Source: DATBAX01 sp963762965 (GTDB lineage Bacteria; Acidobacteriota; Terriglobia; Terriglobales; Acidobacteriaceae). Taken from it: DNA of 64,000 nucleotides. The notes beneath the pieces are model-generated. The model saw nothing but the letters and a program-made list of their open reading frames with translations, was not told the DNA's origin and searched no databases. This document shows, one piece after another, positions 1 through 6,623 of the stretch. The stretch is taken from positions 1,364,001 through 1,428,000 of the forward strand of contig CAVXME010000001.1 in assembly GCA_963762965.1 (NCBI GenBank), written 5' to 3'. The position numbers and the translations under genes are program-made. How positions within the stretch are numbered: position 1 is the first letter of the stretch; each line of letters opens with the position of its first letter.

Positions 1-6
1 AATTTC

Positions 7-72
7 GGATCAGCCTCCAACATTCCCATTCTAAATTTCGCAAAGAACGCGAAATTTAGAATGGGCCACCCG
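7..72. repeat. Palindromic repeat family A, copy 1
   Basis: A perfect 17-bp inverted repeat: left arm 25-41 (CCCATTCTAAATTTCGC), loop 42-48 (AAAGAAC), right arm 49-65, followed by CCACCCG. The block from about 7 also matches the copy near 6054 (GGATCAGCCTCCA). It lies outside any gene. Other copies are near 1527, 3789 and 6054. Confidence 0.85.
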
Positions 73-144
73 TCCGTCTATCTGTATGAGCGAAAGTAAC
101 CTAGACGCGAAACCCCATACAATCTACTGTTAGCACCAGGAACT

Positions 145-423
145 ATGCTATCCATCTTCGTTGATGTTGTCGCTCGTGGCGCGGTTTTAGTGGGAGTAGT
201 CTTCGTCCTCAGCAAAAGCGTGCCGAGCATGCCAAACAAGGTGTGCCGCTTTGTTTTTTTGTTCTTTCTGGGCGTGCTACTGAATTTCGTTATTAATTAC
301 GTTGATGTTTGGACGCTTGGGTACCACAAAATGGGCTTGACTGGGGCATTCATTATCGCTTTGCTCTTTGCCACCTACGGAACTTTTTGGCCACCGCAAA
401 CGCACAACTCAAATACGCCATGA
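145..423 (+). CDS. Small hypothetical membrane protein
   Basis: A 92-residue protein with three hydrophobic stretches (about residues 3-22, 32-51 and 63-80), so probably a three-helix inner-membrane protein. AGGA lies about six bases before the ATG at 145 and supports that start. No family is recognised. It stands alone between two palindromic repeats in a gene-poor accessory stretch, so a function cannot be inferred. Codon use does not look unusual for a real gene, but the short length leaves room for doubt. Confidence 0.5.
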   Translation: MLSIFVDVVARGAVLVGVVFVLSKSVPSMPNKVCRFVFLFFLGVLLNFVINYVDVWTLGYHKMGLTGAFIIALLFATYGTFWPPQTHNSNTP

Positions 424-445
424 CATGCCTTTATGCGACGGCGGC

Positions 446-520
446 CGGGTGGCCCATTCAAGCCCGATTTTGGCTTGAGTGGGACGGCTCTATCACTGGA
501 CAAAGTCTTCCCGCCGCTCG
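446..520. repeat. Palindromic repeat family B, copy 1
   Basis: Inverted repeat CCCATTCAAGCC (453-464), 7-nt loop (465-471), GGCTTGAGTGGG (472-483), with one mismatch. The block continues to 520 (ACAAAGTCTTCCCGCCGCTCG core) and the whole unit recurs at 1101-1171. On the minus strand the loop reads AAAATCG and the right arm ends GAATGGG followed by CCACCC, the same outer module as family A. Confidence 0.8.
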
Positions 521-581
521 TTCGCGTTTTCGTGCCGTCCATTCCGACTCGATCTCCACCCGTCCAATGAGCGTTCCTTTC

Positions 582-1037
582 CTAGTTCCTGAACGTGGTT
601 GTAAATTGGTTGCGCGTGTAATCATATTCAGCGGAACAGCGATACGTTTTGCCCGAAATACTTTTGTAGGAACATTCGATTGTTCTTTTGTTTGTCCCTT
701 CCACGACCGCAGCGGGTTCTAGTTTTTGAAGATCAATGCTATCTAGGAAATAGGGCTCCTTACTATCTTTCCGTGGTTCGATGCACGATATTTCACCCTT
801 TTTCTTAGCTTGTGGCATTTCCCATTTCACCTCCAACGCTGGCCCATTTCCCACGTTCCGAAGTTCTGGTGGTTTAGTTATCACACCTTCGTGGATGGCG
901 ATTATGGCAGGTTTGAAAGTTGCTTCTGCGATTACATTGGTGTACCGCACATACTTGATAAGGAACACCAAACCGACGGCGGCCACAGTCAAGGAGCCTA
1001 GCTGTATCCATTCAGATGGGGTTAAGCAAATGTTCAT
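582..1037 (-). CDS. Hypothetical single-pass membrane protein
   Basis: From the ATG at 1037 this is a 151-residue protein with one N-terminal membrane helix (about residues 10-28) and a soluble domain. The stretch LRNVGNGPALEVKWEMP is typical of small bacterial proteins with an extracytoplasmic beta-sandwich; no named family is claimed. The frame stays open upstream to 1232, but that extension is simply translated family B repeat, so it is unlikely to be part of the protein. No strong ribosome binding site is visible before 1037. Confidence 0.5.
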   Translation of the reverse strand: MNICLTPSEWIQLGSLTVAAVGLVFLIKYVRYTNVIAEATFKPAIIAIHEGVITKPPELRNVGNGPALEVKWEMPQAKKKGEISCIEPRKDSKEPYFLDSIDLQKLEPAAVVEGTNKRTIECSYKSISGKTYRCSAEYDYTRNQFTTTFRN

Positions 1038-1100
1038 ATTGCTAAGGATGCGGCAGGAAGTAGAATCTGGCAATGGGGAACGCACCACACGGCTTGCGGC

Positions 1101-1171
1101 TGGTCCATTCAAGCCCGATTTTGGCTTGAGTGGGACAGTTCCACTGCTGGACAAAGTCTTCCCGCCGCTCG
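1101..1171. repeat. Palindromic repeat family B, copy 2
   Basis: Arms about 1105-1115 and 1123-1134 around a 7-nt loop (1116-1122). The downstream part (GGACAAAGTCTTCCCGCCGCTCG core) matches copy 1 at 446-520. It belongs to the gene-free stretch 1038-1588, which holds this repeat, the candidate RNA at 1240-1440 and a family A copy, and no convincing gene. Confidence 0.8.
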
Positions 1172-1239
1172 TCAGCACTCCTGCGGGCTTCCGTATCCTG
1201 AAAGCGGAAGGCATCCAGCCGCGATGGCTCAATCAACAA

Positions 1240-1440
1240 ATGCAAAGGCCCCGAGCGATGCCCGGGGCCCTGCAATCGTACTGAACGACGCCTGTCAACT
1301 TAATCGTAGCAGCCCAAGCGCCCTTGTCCACCAGGATTTCTAGGTTCGAGTGACATCAGAGGGTGGCTGAAAGCCACTCGAACGCGTGACAGGCGTCGTC
1401 CAGTACCCACTGGCACCACCCTCCAAACGACCCTGTTGCG
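1240..1440 (-). ncRNA. Candidate structured RNA with 20-bp closing stem and terminator-like hairpin
   Basis: On the minus strand, GTACTG-G-ACGACGCCTGTCA (1406 to 1387) pairs with TGACAGGCGTCGT-T-CAGTAC (1297 to 1278). That is 20 consecutive pairs, one of them G-U; read on the plus strand the same position is an A-C mismatch, which favours minus-strand RNA. Inside is a 9-bp hairpin, GTTCGAGTG (1383-1375) with CACTCGAAC (1352-1344). Its loop contains CCACCCTC (complement of 1359-1366), complementary to GAGGGTGG in the 5' leader (complement of 1416-1423), a possible pseudoknot. Downstream is GGCCCCG/CGGGGCC (1269-1247) followed by TTTG. A possible -10, TACAAT, is at 1452-1447; no good -35 is seen. 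A small inverted-repeat transposable element is the main alternative. Confidence 0.35.
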
Positions 1441-1526
1441 TCAATAATTGTATGACACAGCAAATGCCAATAAAGTTTCGACCTCGGAAATATCTTTAGC
1501 TAAGTTCCAGTTCAGGAAACCACCCA

Positions 1527-1577
1527 ACATTCCCACTCTGATTTCGCAAAGAACGCGAAATTTAGAATGGGCCACCC
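1527..1577. repeat. Palindromic repeat family A, copy 2
   Basis: Same AAAGAAC loop (1548-1554) between ATTTCGC and GCGAAAT, and the same right end GAATGGGCCACCCG. The left arm has lost a base, so outer pairing is weaker than in copy 1. Confidence 0.8.
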
Positions 1578-1588
1578 GTTTCCCGTAA

Positions 1589-1921
1589 CTAGTTTGAATC
1601 ACACCCCAGAGAGAATCTCAAAGCGGCACACACTTCATTCATCCGTGCGGAACTAAGCTGGGCCACACGTTTCCCCAGGCGCTGTTGCGACACCGTAACT
1701 GCATTGTGCAGGTTCACAGCACACGGGGACTTCATGCCGTCCTCCTCATCCAGAACGACTTCCGATGGCACGCCGCGAATCGTGGAAGTGACCGGCGCAA
1801 CCGTAACTGTGGATAAATACCCGATGGCGCTGTTGCGGGTGAGCACGAGGGCTGGTCGTTTCTTGTCGGGCGCAGCAAAGTGGTAGAGCCGGACTTCACC
1901 TCGAGCTATTCTTGTGGCCAC
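1589..1921 (-). CDS. MazF/PemK-family endoribonuclease toxin
   Basis: About 110 residues with the PemK/MazF core: RGEVRLYHF near the start, then RPALVLTRN and VTVAPVTSTIRG, the usual beta-barrel signature of mRNA interferases that cleave single-stranded RNA. GTG at 1921 is preceded by GGAGG and is taken as the start. A TTG at 1939, also with GGAGG upstream, would add six residues. The reading frame overlaps the end of the upstream antitoxin gene, so the two are translationally coupled as one operon. MazF identity is firm at family level; the cleavage site cannot be read from sequence. Confidence 0.85.
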   Translation of the reverse strand: MATRIARGEVRLYHFAAPDKKRPALVLTRNSAIGYLSTVTVAPVTSTIRGVPSEVVLDEEDGMKSPCAVNLHNAVTVSQQRLGKRVAQLSSARMNEVCAALRFSLGCDSN

Positions 1922-2139
1922 GTGGCCTCCGCTTCCCAACCCCGCTCCTCCGCGTCGGCTTGCGAATGCCGCGAGTAACCCTGGCGGTCGCGCTCTTCAC
2001 TGGCTCGCAGTTCCAACCGCCGGAGATGTTCCCGCAGGGCATCGCGCACCAAAGCAGACCGGTTTCGCTTGGTCCGCTTCGCGGCCTGGTCGGCGGCGTG
2101 TAAAAGCTTTTTATCCAGCACGATTTGAACGATTTCCAT
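1906..2139 (-). CDS. Ribbon-helix-helix antitoxin of the MazEF pair
   Basis: A 77-residue protein. The N-terminal half (MEIVQIVLDKKLL, then TKRNRSALVRDALREHL) matches the ribbon-helix-helix fold of MetJ/Arc/CopG-type antitoxins. The charged C-terminal tail is the likely toxin-binding part. ATG 2139 puts the first beta strand right at the N-terminus, as in relatives; an upstream in-frame ATG at 2175 would lie inside the promoter. The gene overlaps mazF at its 3' end. It probably represses its own promoter through the inverted repeats directly upstream. Confidence 0.85.
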   Translation of the reverse strand: MEIVQIVLDKKLLHAADQAAKRTKRNRSALVRDALREHLRRLELRASEERDRQGYSRHSQADAEERGWEAEATWPQE

Positions 2140-2140
2140 A

Positions 2141-2186
2141 TGTGGAGTCCACTCCACAGTATACTCCACATACAAGCCGCCCCCAA
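2141..2186 (-). promoter_or_regulatory. Promoter and operator of the MazEF operon
   Basis: On the minus strand a -35-like TTGGGG (2186-2181) and a -10 TATACT (2163-2158) are 17 bp apart. TGTGGAGT (2141-2148) and ACTCCACA (2151-2158) form a perfect 8-2-8 inverted repeat overlapping the -10, and a third half site ACTCCACA lies at 2163-2170. Three half sites over the promoter fit cooperative autorepression by a ribbon-helix-helix antitoxin; that role is inferred. Confidence 0.6.
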
Positions 2187-2225
2187 ATTATTGGAATTTT
2201 TATTTGCTCCTGCCTTATGTATACC

Positions 2226-2261
2226 TTGACAAGTATATGCTCTATAGAGTATACAAAGAGC
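2226..2261 (+). promoter_or_regulatory. Leaderless promoter with palindrome, upstream of arsR-like gene
   Basis: TTGACA (2226-2231), 18-bp spacer, TATACA (2250-2255). The ATG at 2262 is only six bases past the -10, so transcription should begin at or next to the start codon. The spacer contains the perfect palindrome CTCTATAGAG (2240-2249), a likely operator for the ArsR-type product. Confidence 0.55.
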
Positions 2262-2588
2262 ATGGAATCTGTGTTCGAAATCATTGCGGAACCGAACCGC
2301 CGCGCGATACTGGGACTCCTGGTCTCGTCCGAACAGTCGGTGGGGGAGATCGAGCGTCAGCTTCGTATGTCGCAGCCGACCGTATCCAAGCACCTGCGCG
2401 TGCTGCGCGACGCCGGTTTTGTGGAAGCCACGGTGGACGCGCAGCGCCGTCTCTACCGGTTGAAACCCGGACCATTTCAGGAGGTGGATGCCTGGCTGGC
2501 GCAGTTCCGCCGCGGGCTGGCACATTTCTTTCGATGTTCTGGATCACCTGCTCAGCGGAACTCCCATCGGCCGTATCGTCGGCGTTGA
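2262..2588 (+). CDS. ArsR-family winged-helix repressor, C-terminus replaced by deletion
   Basis: A 108-residue product. Residues about 1-75 are a normal ArsR HTH: FEIIAEPNRRAILGLL, then SVGEIERQLRMSQPTVSKHL as recognition helix and DAGFVEATVDAQRRLYRL as the wing. After WLAQFRR the frame runs into unrelated residues and ends. In intact relatives the helix after WL continues and the next gene encodes an SRPBCC (AHSA1-like) protein; here that gene's 3' end begins immediately in another frame. Transcription appears leaderless. DNA binding may survive; dimerisation through the last helix is doubtful. Confidence 0.75.
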   Translation: MESVFEIIAEPNRRAILGLLVSSEQSVGEIERQLRMSQPTVSKHLRVLRDAGFVEATVDAQRRLYRLKPGPFQEVDAWLAQFRRGLAHFFRCSGSPAQRNSHRPYRRR

Positions 2589-2691
2589 TGCCATGAAGTT
2601 CGCAGGCTGGCAGCGGCTGGTCGCCGAGTACGCCAAGCAGTTCGGTATCGAAACGCCTAATCGGCCGCCCAAGGGAACTCAAAAGTCATGA
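2503..2691 (+). pseudogene. 3' remnant of an SRPBCC (AHSA1-like) gene
   Basis: In the +1 frame relative to arsR, the region reads AAGWHISFDVLDHLLSG, then PIGRIVGVDAMKFAGWQ and a stop at 2691. From memory this resembles the C-terminal end of SRPBCC proteins usually encoded just after such arsR genes, where it follows a roughly 110-residue N-terminal part that is missing here. No start codon or binding site serves it. Most simply, one deletion removed the end of arsR and most of the SRPBCC gene. Confidence 0.5.
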
Positions 2692-2710
2692 ATCGAGGAA
2701 TCAGAAGACG

Positions 2711-3289
2711 ATGCCAAAACCATTGAAGAGCAATAAGAAAGAGTTGTCACCAAAACAACGCGAAGAACTACTCAGAGTATTGCAAGCCCGTTTTCAGACA
2801 AACATGACCCGCCATAAAGGTCTGGAATGGGCTGAAGTAGAAGCAAAGCTGGAAGCCAATGTTGAAAAACTGTGGTCGCTCAGCGAAATGGAACGAACTG
2901 GCGGTGAACCGGACGTTGTTGGCCACGGCAAAAAAACGGGCGAATACATTTTTTATGATTGTTCAGCGGAAAGCCCGAAAGACCGCAGAAGTCTTTGCTA
3001 CGACCGTGAAGCGCTGGATGCAAGGAAAGAAAATAAACCCAAAGGTAATGCTGTTGAAATGGCGGTAGCCATTGGCATTGAGCTCTTAACGGAAGAACAA
3101 TATCGCGAGTTGCAGAAACTTGGAGAGTTCGACACGAAAACCTCGAGCTGGGTAAAAACACCTTCTGCTGTCAGAAAACTCGGCGGCGCGCTCTTTTGTG
3201 ATCGCCGCTTCGACACTGTTTTCACCTATCACAACGGCGCCGAATCTTACTATGCCGCTCGGGGGTTCCGTGGCTCGCTGCGGGTCTAG
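2711..3289 (+). CDS. DUF4256 domain protein
   Basis: A 192-residue soluble protein matching the DUF4256 family along its whole length (ELLRVLQARFQTNMTRHKGL near the N-terminus, GGEPDVVGHGKKTGEYIF, then RRSLCYDREALDARK). The function of the family is unknown. It follows the arsR/SRPBCC region by about 20 bases and precedes a DUF1398 gene, an arrangement suggesting one stress- or metabolite-responsive operon under the ArsR repressor (inference). The start at 2711 is preceded by GAGGA and AGAAG. Confidence 0.8.
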   Translation: MPKPLKSNKKELSPKQREELLRVLQARFQTNMTRHKGLEWAEVEAKLEANVEKLWSLSEMERTGGEPDVVGHGKKTGEYIFYDCSAESPKDRRSLCYDREALDARKENKPKGNAVEMAVAIGIELLTEEQYRELQKLGEFDTKTSSWVKTPSAVRKLGGALFCDRRFDTVFTYHNGAESYYAARGFRGSLRV

Positions 3290-3303
3290 AAGCATCTCAC
3301 GGC

Positions 3304-3711
3304 ATGTTTACGATCGAGCAAACCATGTTTACGATCGAACAAATCGACGGCATCCACGACCGGCTCGGTAGCGCGAGGACGTTCACCGAATATGTGCTGG
3401 CGCTCAAGGCGCTCGGCGTCGAACGCTACGATTCCTACCTGGCCGACGGCCATTCCGAATACTTCGGGCAGGGCGGCCACAGGATCGTCTCCCCACCGGG
3501 GCACGAGGTGCTTCCCGTCGCGGCAACCGGTCAACGCGAGGTGTTCCTTCAGCACCTGGCCCGGCACGAGCGGCGGGAGACGACTTACTTAGAGATGTCC
3601 AGGGGCCTGGCGCGGAGCGGGATCGAGAAGTGGACCGTGGACACAGTCAGGATGACGATGACGTTCTACGATAAGGCCGACGTAGAGATGCTGGTCGAGC
3701 AGATCAGCTAA
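3304..3711 (+). CDS. DUF1398 family protein
   Basis: A 135-residue protein of the DUF1398 (YbcV-like) family: FTIEQIDGIHDRLGSARTF, then LKALGVERYDSYLADGHSEY, a C-terminal helix and KADVEMLVEQIS. Function unknown. The first 21 bases (3304-3324) are duplicated almost exactly at 3325-3345, so the protein begins MFTIEQTMFTIEQ and the true start could be either ATG. Neither has a strong binding site. It probably shares a transcript with the DUF4256 gene 14 bases upstream. Confidence 0.8.
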   Translation: MFTIEQTMFTIEQIDGIHDRLGSARTFTEYVLALKALGVERYDSYLADGHSEYFGQGGHRIVSPPGHEVLPVAATGQREVFLQHLARHERRETTYLEMSRGLARSGIEKWTVDTVRMTMTFYDKADVEMLVEQIS

Positions 3712-3732
3712 TTCAGCGGTTCACCACAGGCC

Positions 3733-3842
3733 CGGTGGCCCATTCAAGCCCGGTTTTGGCTTGAGCGGCCGTTTTGGGAGCAGCCTTCAGCATCTCCACT
3801 TTAAATTTCGCACAGAACGCGAAATTTAGAATGGGCCAGCCG
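3733..3842. repeat. Composite of family B (copy 3) and family A (copy 3)
   Basis: TCAAGCC (3744-3750) and GGCTTGA (3758-3764) enclose a 7-nt loop, giving a shortened family B element. About 25 bases later a family A element follows (TTAAATTTCGC, loop ACAGAAC at 3812-3818, GCGAAATTTAGAATGGG), then CCAGCCG. The two families sit head to tail between convergent genes. Confidence 0.8.
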
Positions 3843-3873
3843 TCGGTAAGGCTATACAAAGTCGAAATCCGTT

Positions 3874-5214
3874 TTAATTGCTGGTTGCGGTCGCCAGCCC
3901 GAGCTGCCAAGGAAGTTGAGAGTAGGGGTCGCCGCTCGCCGCGGGGTTGACCCCCTGGTAGAGGAATTGCAGATTGTTGGGGTCGATCTGGAGGGTCTCG
4001 TCGTAGCCGGTGCGGATGATCTCGCCGTGACTGAAGTCCAGGGTCCAGGGCGTGACGCTGCTGTCAAAGGTCACATCGTTTGAGCCGAGAAAAGGGTCAG
4101 CGAAGCTGTTGGCTCCGGTTACCGGAGTCCAAATGCCACTCAGGCTGTTGGCCAGGAAGGCGCGGAAATAGCGGTGGCCAAAGGGGCCGCCCATGGCCTC
4201 GACGATGGCGAAGTATTGCGTAGATCCCTTGAGGCTGTAAATGCGGGCAGCCTCGAATAAGTCTCCGGCTGTTGTGGCTTTCATGATGATTTGCGGCGCG
4301 TTGAAGCCGTTGGGGAAGTTCGCGACGGTGGTCTGGGTCCGATAAAAGTCGCCGCCATCGTCAGTAAAGAACAGGTAGCAGTTGACGGAGTCGCAAGTGA
4401 CCCAGAAATCGAGCCAGCCGCTTACGTTGGAAGGCTGGGTAGCAAAAAAGCTCTGCGGCTGGGTCCAGGTTTGCGGCTGGGTGGGGTCGGCGGCGGTCGA
4501 ATATTGTGGCGGGCCGGACTGGTAGATCAAATACCACTTGTTCTGCGGGGTGAAGTAGAACAGTTCCGGCGCGCAGTGATAGCCGCTGAAGCCGGGCGTG
4601 GCGTCCATGTAGTAGGGCTGAGCGGCGGAGGCCTGGCTCCAGTCGGGGAAGTTCAGGTAGATCATGTTCCAGTTGCCGGAGGTGTCGGCGGTGGTTGCGT
4701 AAACCAGCCACTGATTGTTGTAGAAGACGGCGGTAGGATCTTTGACCGAAACGATCGGATGGGTGGCGTCGGGGATGGCGGAGATGAGTGGGCCGGTCGA
4801 GGTCCACGCGTAGGGATCGGGTGCCTGGGAAGCGGCATCCACGACCAGGCTGAGGCTCGACGAGGCGACGTTGGTTCCGTCGGTCGCATGCAGCGTAAGC
4901 CCATAAGTGCCCACGGCTACGGTCGTTGCCATCACGGTGATCTGCCCGCTGCTTGCGGCCTCAGGGTTCAAGTACGAGACAGTGGCGCCTGCGGGAAGCC
5001 CGAGCATGCTGAAAGTGACGCTTCCGGTGGTCCCGGTGCGAACCAGGGTGATGGCGGCGCTGGCGCTGGAACCCTCGGCGACGCTCAGCGTGGACGGGGA
5101 GAGCTGGAGCGTGATGCCGTTGGGTGCGACGGGCGTGGTGTCACCTCCACCGCCGCAGCCAATGAATGAAAGCGAAAGACAAAGAGCAGGAAGGAGTGGA
5201 ACGAGATTCTTCAC
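3874..5214 (-). CDS. Secreted GH62 alpha-L-arabinofuranosidase lipoprotein
   Basis: 446 residues. A lipoprotein signal ends at Cys20 (SLSFIGC), followed by a Gly/Thr linker and an Ig-like beta domain (about 32-127). The GH62 catalytic domain spans about 135-446: WTSTGPLISA, SVKDPTAVFY (Asp159), WLDFWVTCDS (Asp269), DLFEAARIY (Glu321), GEIIRTGYDETLQIDPNN. By family comparison these acidic residues are the base, the pKa modulator and the acid. GH62 enzymes remove arabinose side chains from arabinoxylan. The start is GTG with GAGG ten bases upstream. It is monocistronic and agrees with the GH44 genes elsewhere in a plant-litter lifestyle. Confidence 0.9.
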   Translation of the reverse strand: MKNLVPLLPALCLSLSFIGCGGGGDTTPVAPNGITLQLSPSTLSVAEGSSASAAITLVRTGTTGSVTFSMLGLPAGATVSYLNPEAASSGQITVMATTVAVGTYGLTLHATDGTNVASSSLSLVVDAASQAPDPYAWTSTGPLISAIPDATHPIVSVKDPTAVFYNNQWLVYATTADTSGNWNMIYLNFPDWSQASAAQPYYMDATPGFSGYHCAPELFYFTPQNKWYLIYQSGPPQYSTAADPTQPQTWTQPQSFFATQPSNVSGWLDFWVTCDSVNCYLFFTDDGGDFYRTQTTVANFPNGFNAPQIIMKATTAGDLFEAARIYSLKGSTQYFAIVEAMGGPFGHRYFRAFLANSLSGIWTPVTGANSFADPFLGSNDVTFDSSVTPWTLDFSHGEIIRTGYDETLQIDPNNLQFLYQGVNPAASGDPYSQLPWQLGLATATSN

Positions 5215-5311
5215 CGGTCGAACGCCTCAGGAAAAGTCTGGATAAAAACTCGGGGCAAAGCCCTATTCTACAAGATTTCCTCCGCCACTCACGTTGTTAA
5301 GCAAAGGGATG

Positions 5312-5455
5312 TTACCGTTGGTCGGCTTGCATCGGCTTCCAGGTAATCTGCCAGCTCGTCCGGAAGAATTCGCGATTCGTCCACCATCGTCATGACGTCG
5401 TTTCCCCGGCCCACCAAGGAATCGCATGCAGATGCACATGCCCGGCCACCCAGGG
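5312..5455 (-). pseudogene. Decayed 3' fragment of a HIT-family gene
   Basis: Read on the minus strand, one frame gives GHVHLHAIPWWAGET, the histidine-triad HxHxH region. A second frame continues MTMVDESRILPDELAD, and a third gives a short ending with a TAA at 5314-5312. Together these match the C-terminal part of HIT hydrolases/phosphorylases of the AP4A type. There is no 5' half: the sequence begins right after the stop of the upstream membrane-protein gene. At least two frame changes make it a relic. Confidence 0.55.
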
Positions 5456-5986
5456 CTAGCCTTGGTGGGTTTCCGCCGCGAATAGAAACAGACCTGCCAT
5501 GAGAACCAGCGTTAAGACCTCGATCAGCAGCGCATACAGAGTCAAGCGTTTTGCTTTGTCAAACTGTGCCAGCAACCGGCTGACCAGTAGTCCCACAATC
5601 ACGACCGGCGAACAAAGCAGCCGATCCAGGCAAATCCAGCCCAGAAACATCGTTCCCTGGCCCACGGCCGGGATACTGAGCACTCCCAGGCAAATCGGTG
5701 CAGTCAGGCTTAAGCCAAGCAAAACTTTGGAATACCCGGTGTAGAGAGGTTCGGATTTGCGGATCACCAGCGCCAGAGCAAAAGTCGGCACCAGCAACAT
5801 GCAGCCAATGATGATCTCCAGCATCCAGTCGCCGGCTGCGTACATGCCGCCCGCCGCCGCAACGTCTTGGGGATGATTGACGTACAGCAGGTAGCGCGCA
5901 AAGACGAGGAGCGCCGCAGCCGCCAGCACGACAGCGTAGCCCGCCGCCACCAGACCCAGCTGTGCCCGCAAAGAGATCGATTTCAT
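5456..5986 (-). CDS. Hypothetical four-helix membrane protein
   Basis: 176 residues with four or five hydrophobic helices (about 10-31, 55-77, 87-110, 120-138 and 150-170) and short loops, so an integral inner-membrane protein. No family is recognised. The N-terminus MKSISLRAQLGLVAAGYAVV looks like a genuine start. The stop directly abuts the HIT fragment, suggesting the junction of a past rearrangement. Confidence 0.65.
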   Translation of the reverse strand: MKSISLRAQLGLVAAGYAVVLAAAALLVFARYLLYVNHPQDVAAAGGMYAAGDWMLEIIIGCMLLVPTFALALVIRKSEPLYTGYSKVLLGLSLTAPICLGVLSIPAVGQGTMFLGWICLDRLLCSPVVIVGLLVSRLLAQFDKAKRLTLYALLIEVLTLVLMAGLFLFAAETHQG

Positions 5987-6053
5987 CCCGGCATTCTACC
6001 CGTCGCGCTTGGAGAATTTCTAATGAATGTCTGGTGTCCGTGTTACTGGTTTT

Positions 6054-6122
6054 GGATCAGCCTCCAGCACCTCCCACTCTAGATTTCGCAAAGAACACGA
6101 AATTTAGAATGGGCCACCCGCC
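6054..6122. repeat. Palindromic repeat family A, copy 4
   Basis: GGATCAGCCTCCA matches copy 1, then AGATTTCGC, loop AAAGAAC (6090-6096), ACGAAATTTAGAATGGG and CCACCCG. The stem carries a few substitutions while the loop and the right end are unchanged. Confidence 0.8.
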
Positions 6123-6186
6123 CCGTAGATTCCACACCCGCATGTTAAATTTAACCCTGCTGCGTTCATCAACCTCGGAGACTCCC

Positions 6187-6564
6187 ATGCGTGAAGTCAT
6201 CGCCACCAACGACGGCCCCAAAGCCATCGGCCCCTATTCGCAAGCCATCCGCGCCAACGGATTTGTCTTTGTTTCCGGGCAGGTGGCGATTGATCCCGCC
6301 ACCCAGCAAGTTATCGACGGCGACGTGGCCGCTCAAACCGAACGCGTGCTGAAGAATCTGTCAGGAATCCTGAAGGCCGCAGGAAGCGAATTGGGGAAAG
6401 TAGTACGCTCCACCGTGTTCCTAAAAAACATGGGAGACTTCGCCGCCATGAACGAAGTGTATGGAAAGTATTTCACCGCCGCGCCACCGGCAAGATCCAC
6501 CGTCGAAGTCGCCCGCCTGCCCAAAGATGTTCTGGTAGAAATCGACGTGATCGCCCTGGCATAA
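6187..6564 (+). CDS. ridA: RidA family enamine/imine deaminase
   Basis: 125 residues covering the whole RidA/YjgF fold: GPKAIGPYSQAI near the N-terminus, FVFVSGQVAIDP, then the conserved ARSTVEVARLPKDVLVEIDV end, with the substrate-binding arginine in ARSTVEV. The family hydrolyses reactive 2-aminoacrylate and related imines formed by PLP enzymes, as a cytoplasmic trimer. ATG 6187 is preceded by CGGAG and matches the family's usual start; the frame is open further upstream through repeat DNA, which is rejected as coding. Confidence 0.92.
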   Translation: MREVIATNDGPKAIGPYSQAIRANGFVFVSGQVAIDPATQQVIDGDVAAQTERVLKNLSGILKAAGSELGKVVRSTVFLKNMGDFAAMNEVYGKYFTAAPPARSTVEVARLPKDVLVEIDVIALA

Positions 6565-6569
6565 AAGAA

Positions 6570-6603
6570 ATGGCAATCTAAAATCTGCAATCTAAAATCT
6601 GAA
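6570..6603. repeat. AATCTGCAATCT repeat tract, copy 1
   Basis: Tandem AATCTAAAATCTG/AATCTGCAATCT units between ridA and the FKBP gene. Similar tracts lie at 7148, 15936 and 16073. Confidence 0.6.
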
Positions 6604-6623
6604 ATGTGCTTGGAGGAGTCGAA

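Noticed and set aside
1042..1275. Open frame on the minus strand (77 codons) in the gene-free stretch
   Set aside because: It is translated family B repeat plus the terminator-like hairpin of the RNA candidate; no coding signal.
4291..5169. 292-codon open frame on the plus strand opposite the GH62 gene
   Set aside because: It is antisense to a well-supported GH62 gene and its Gly/Val-rich translation is typical of a shadow frame.
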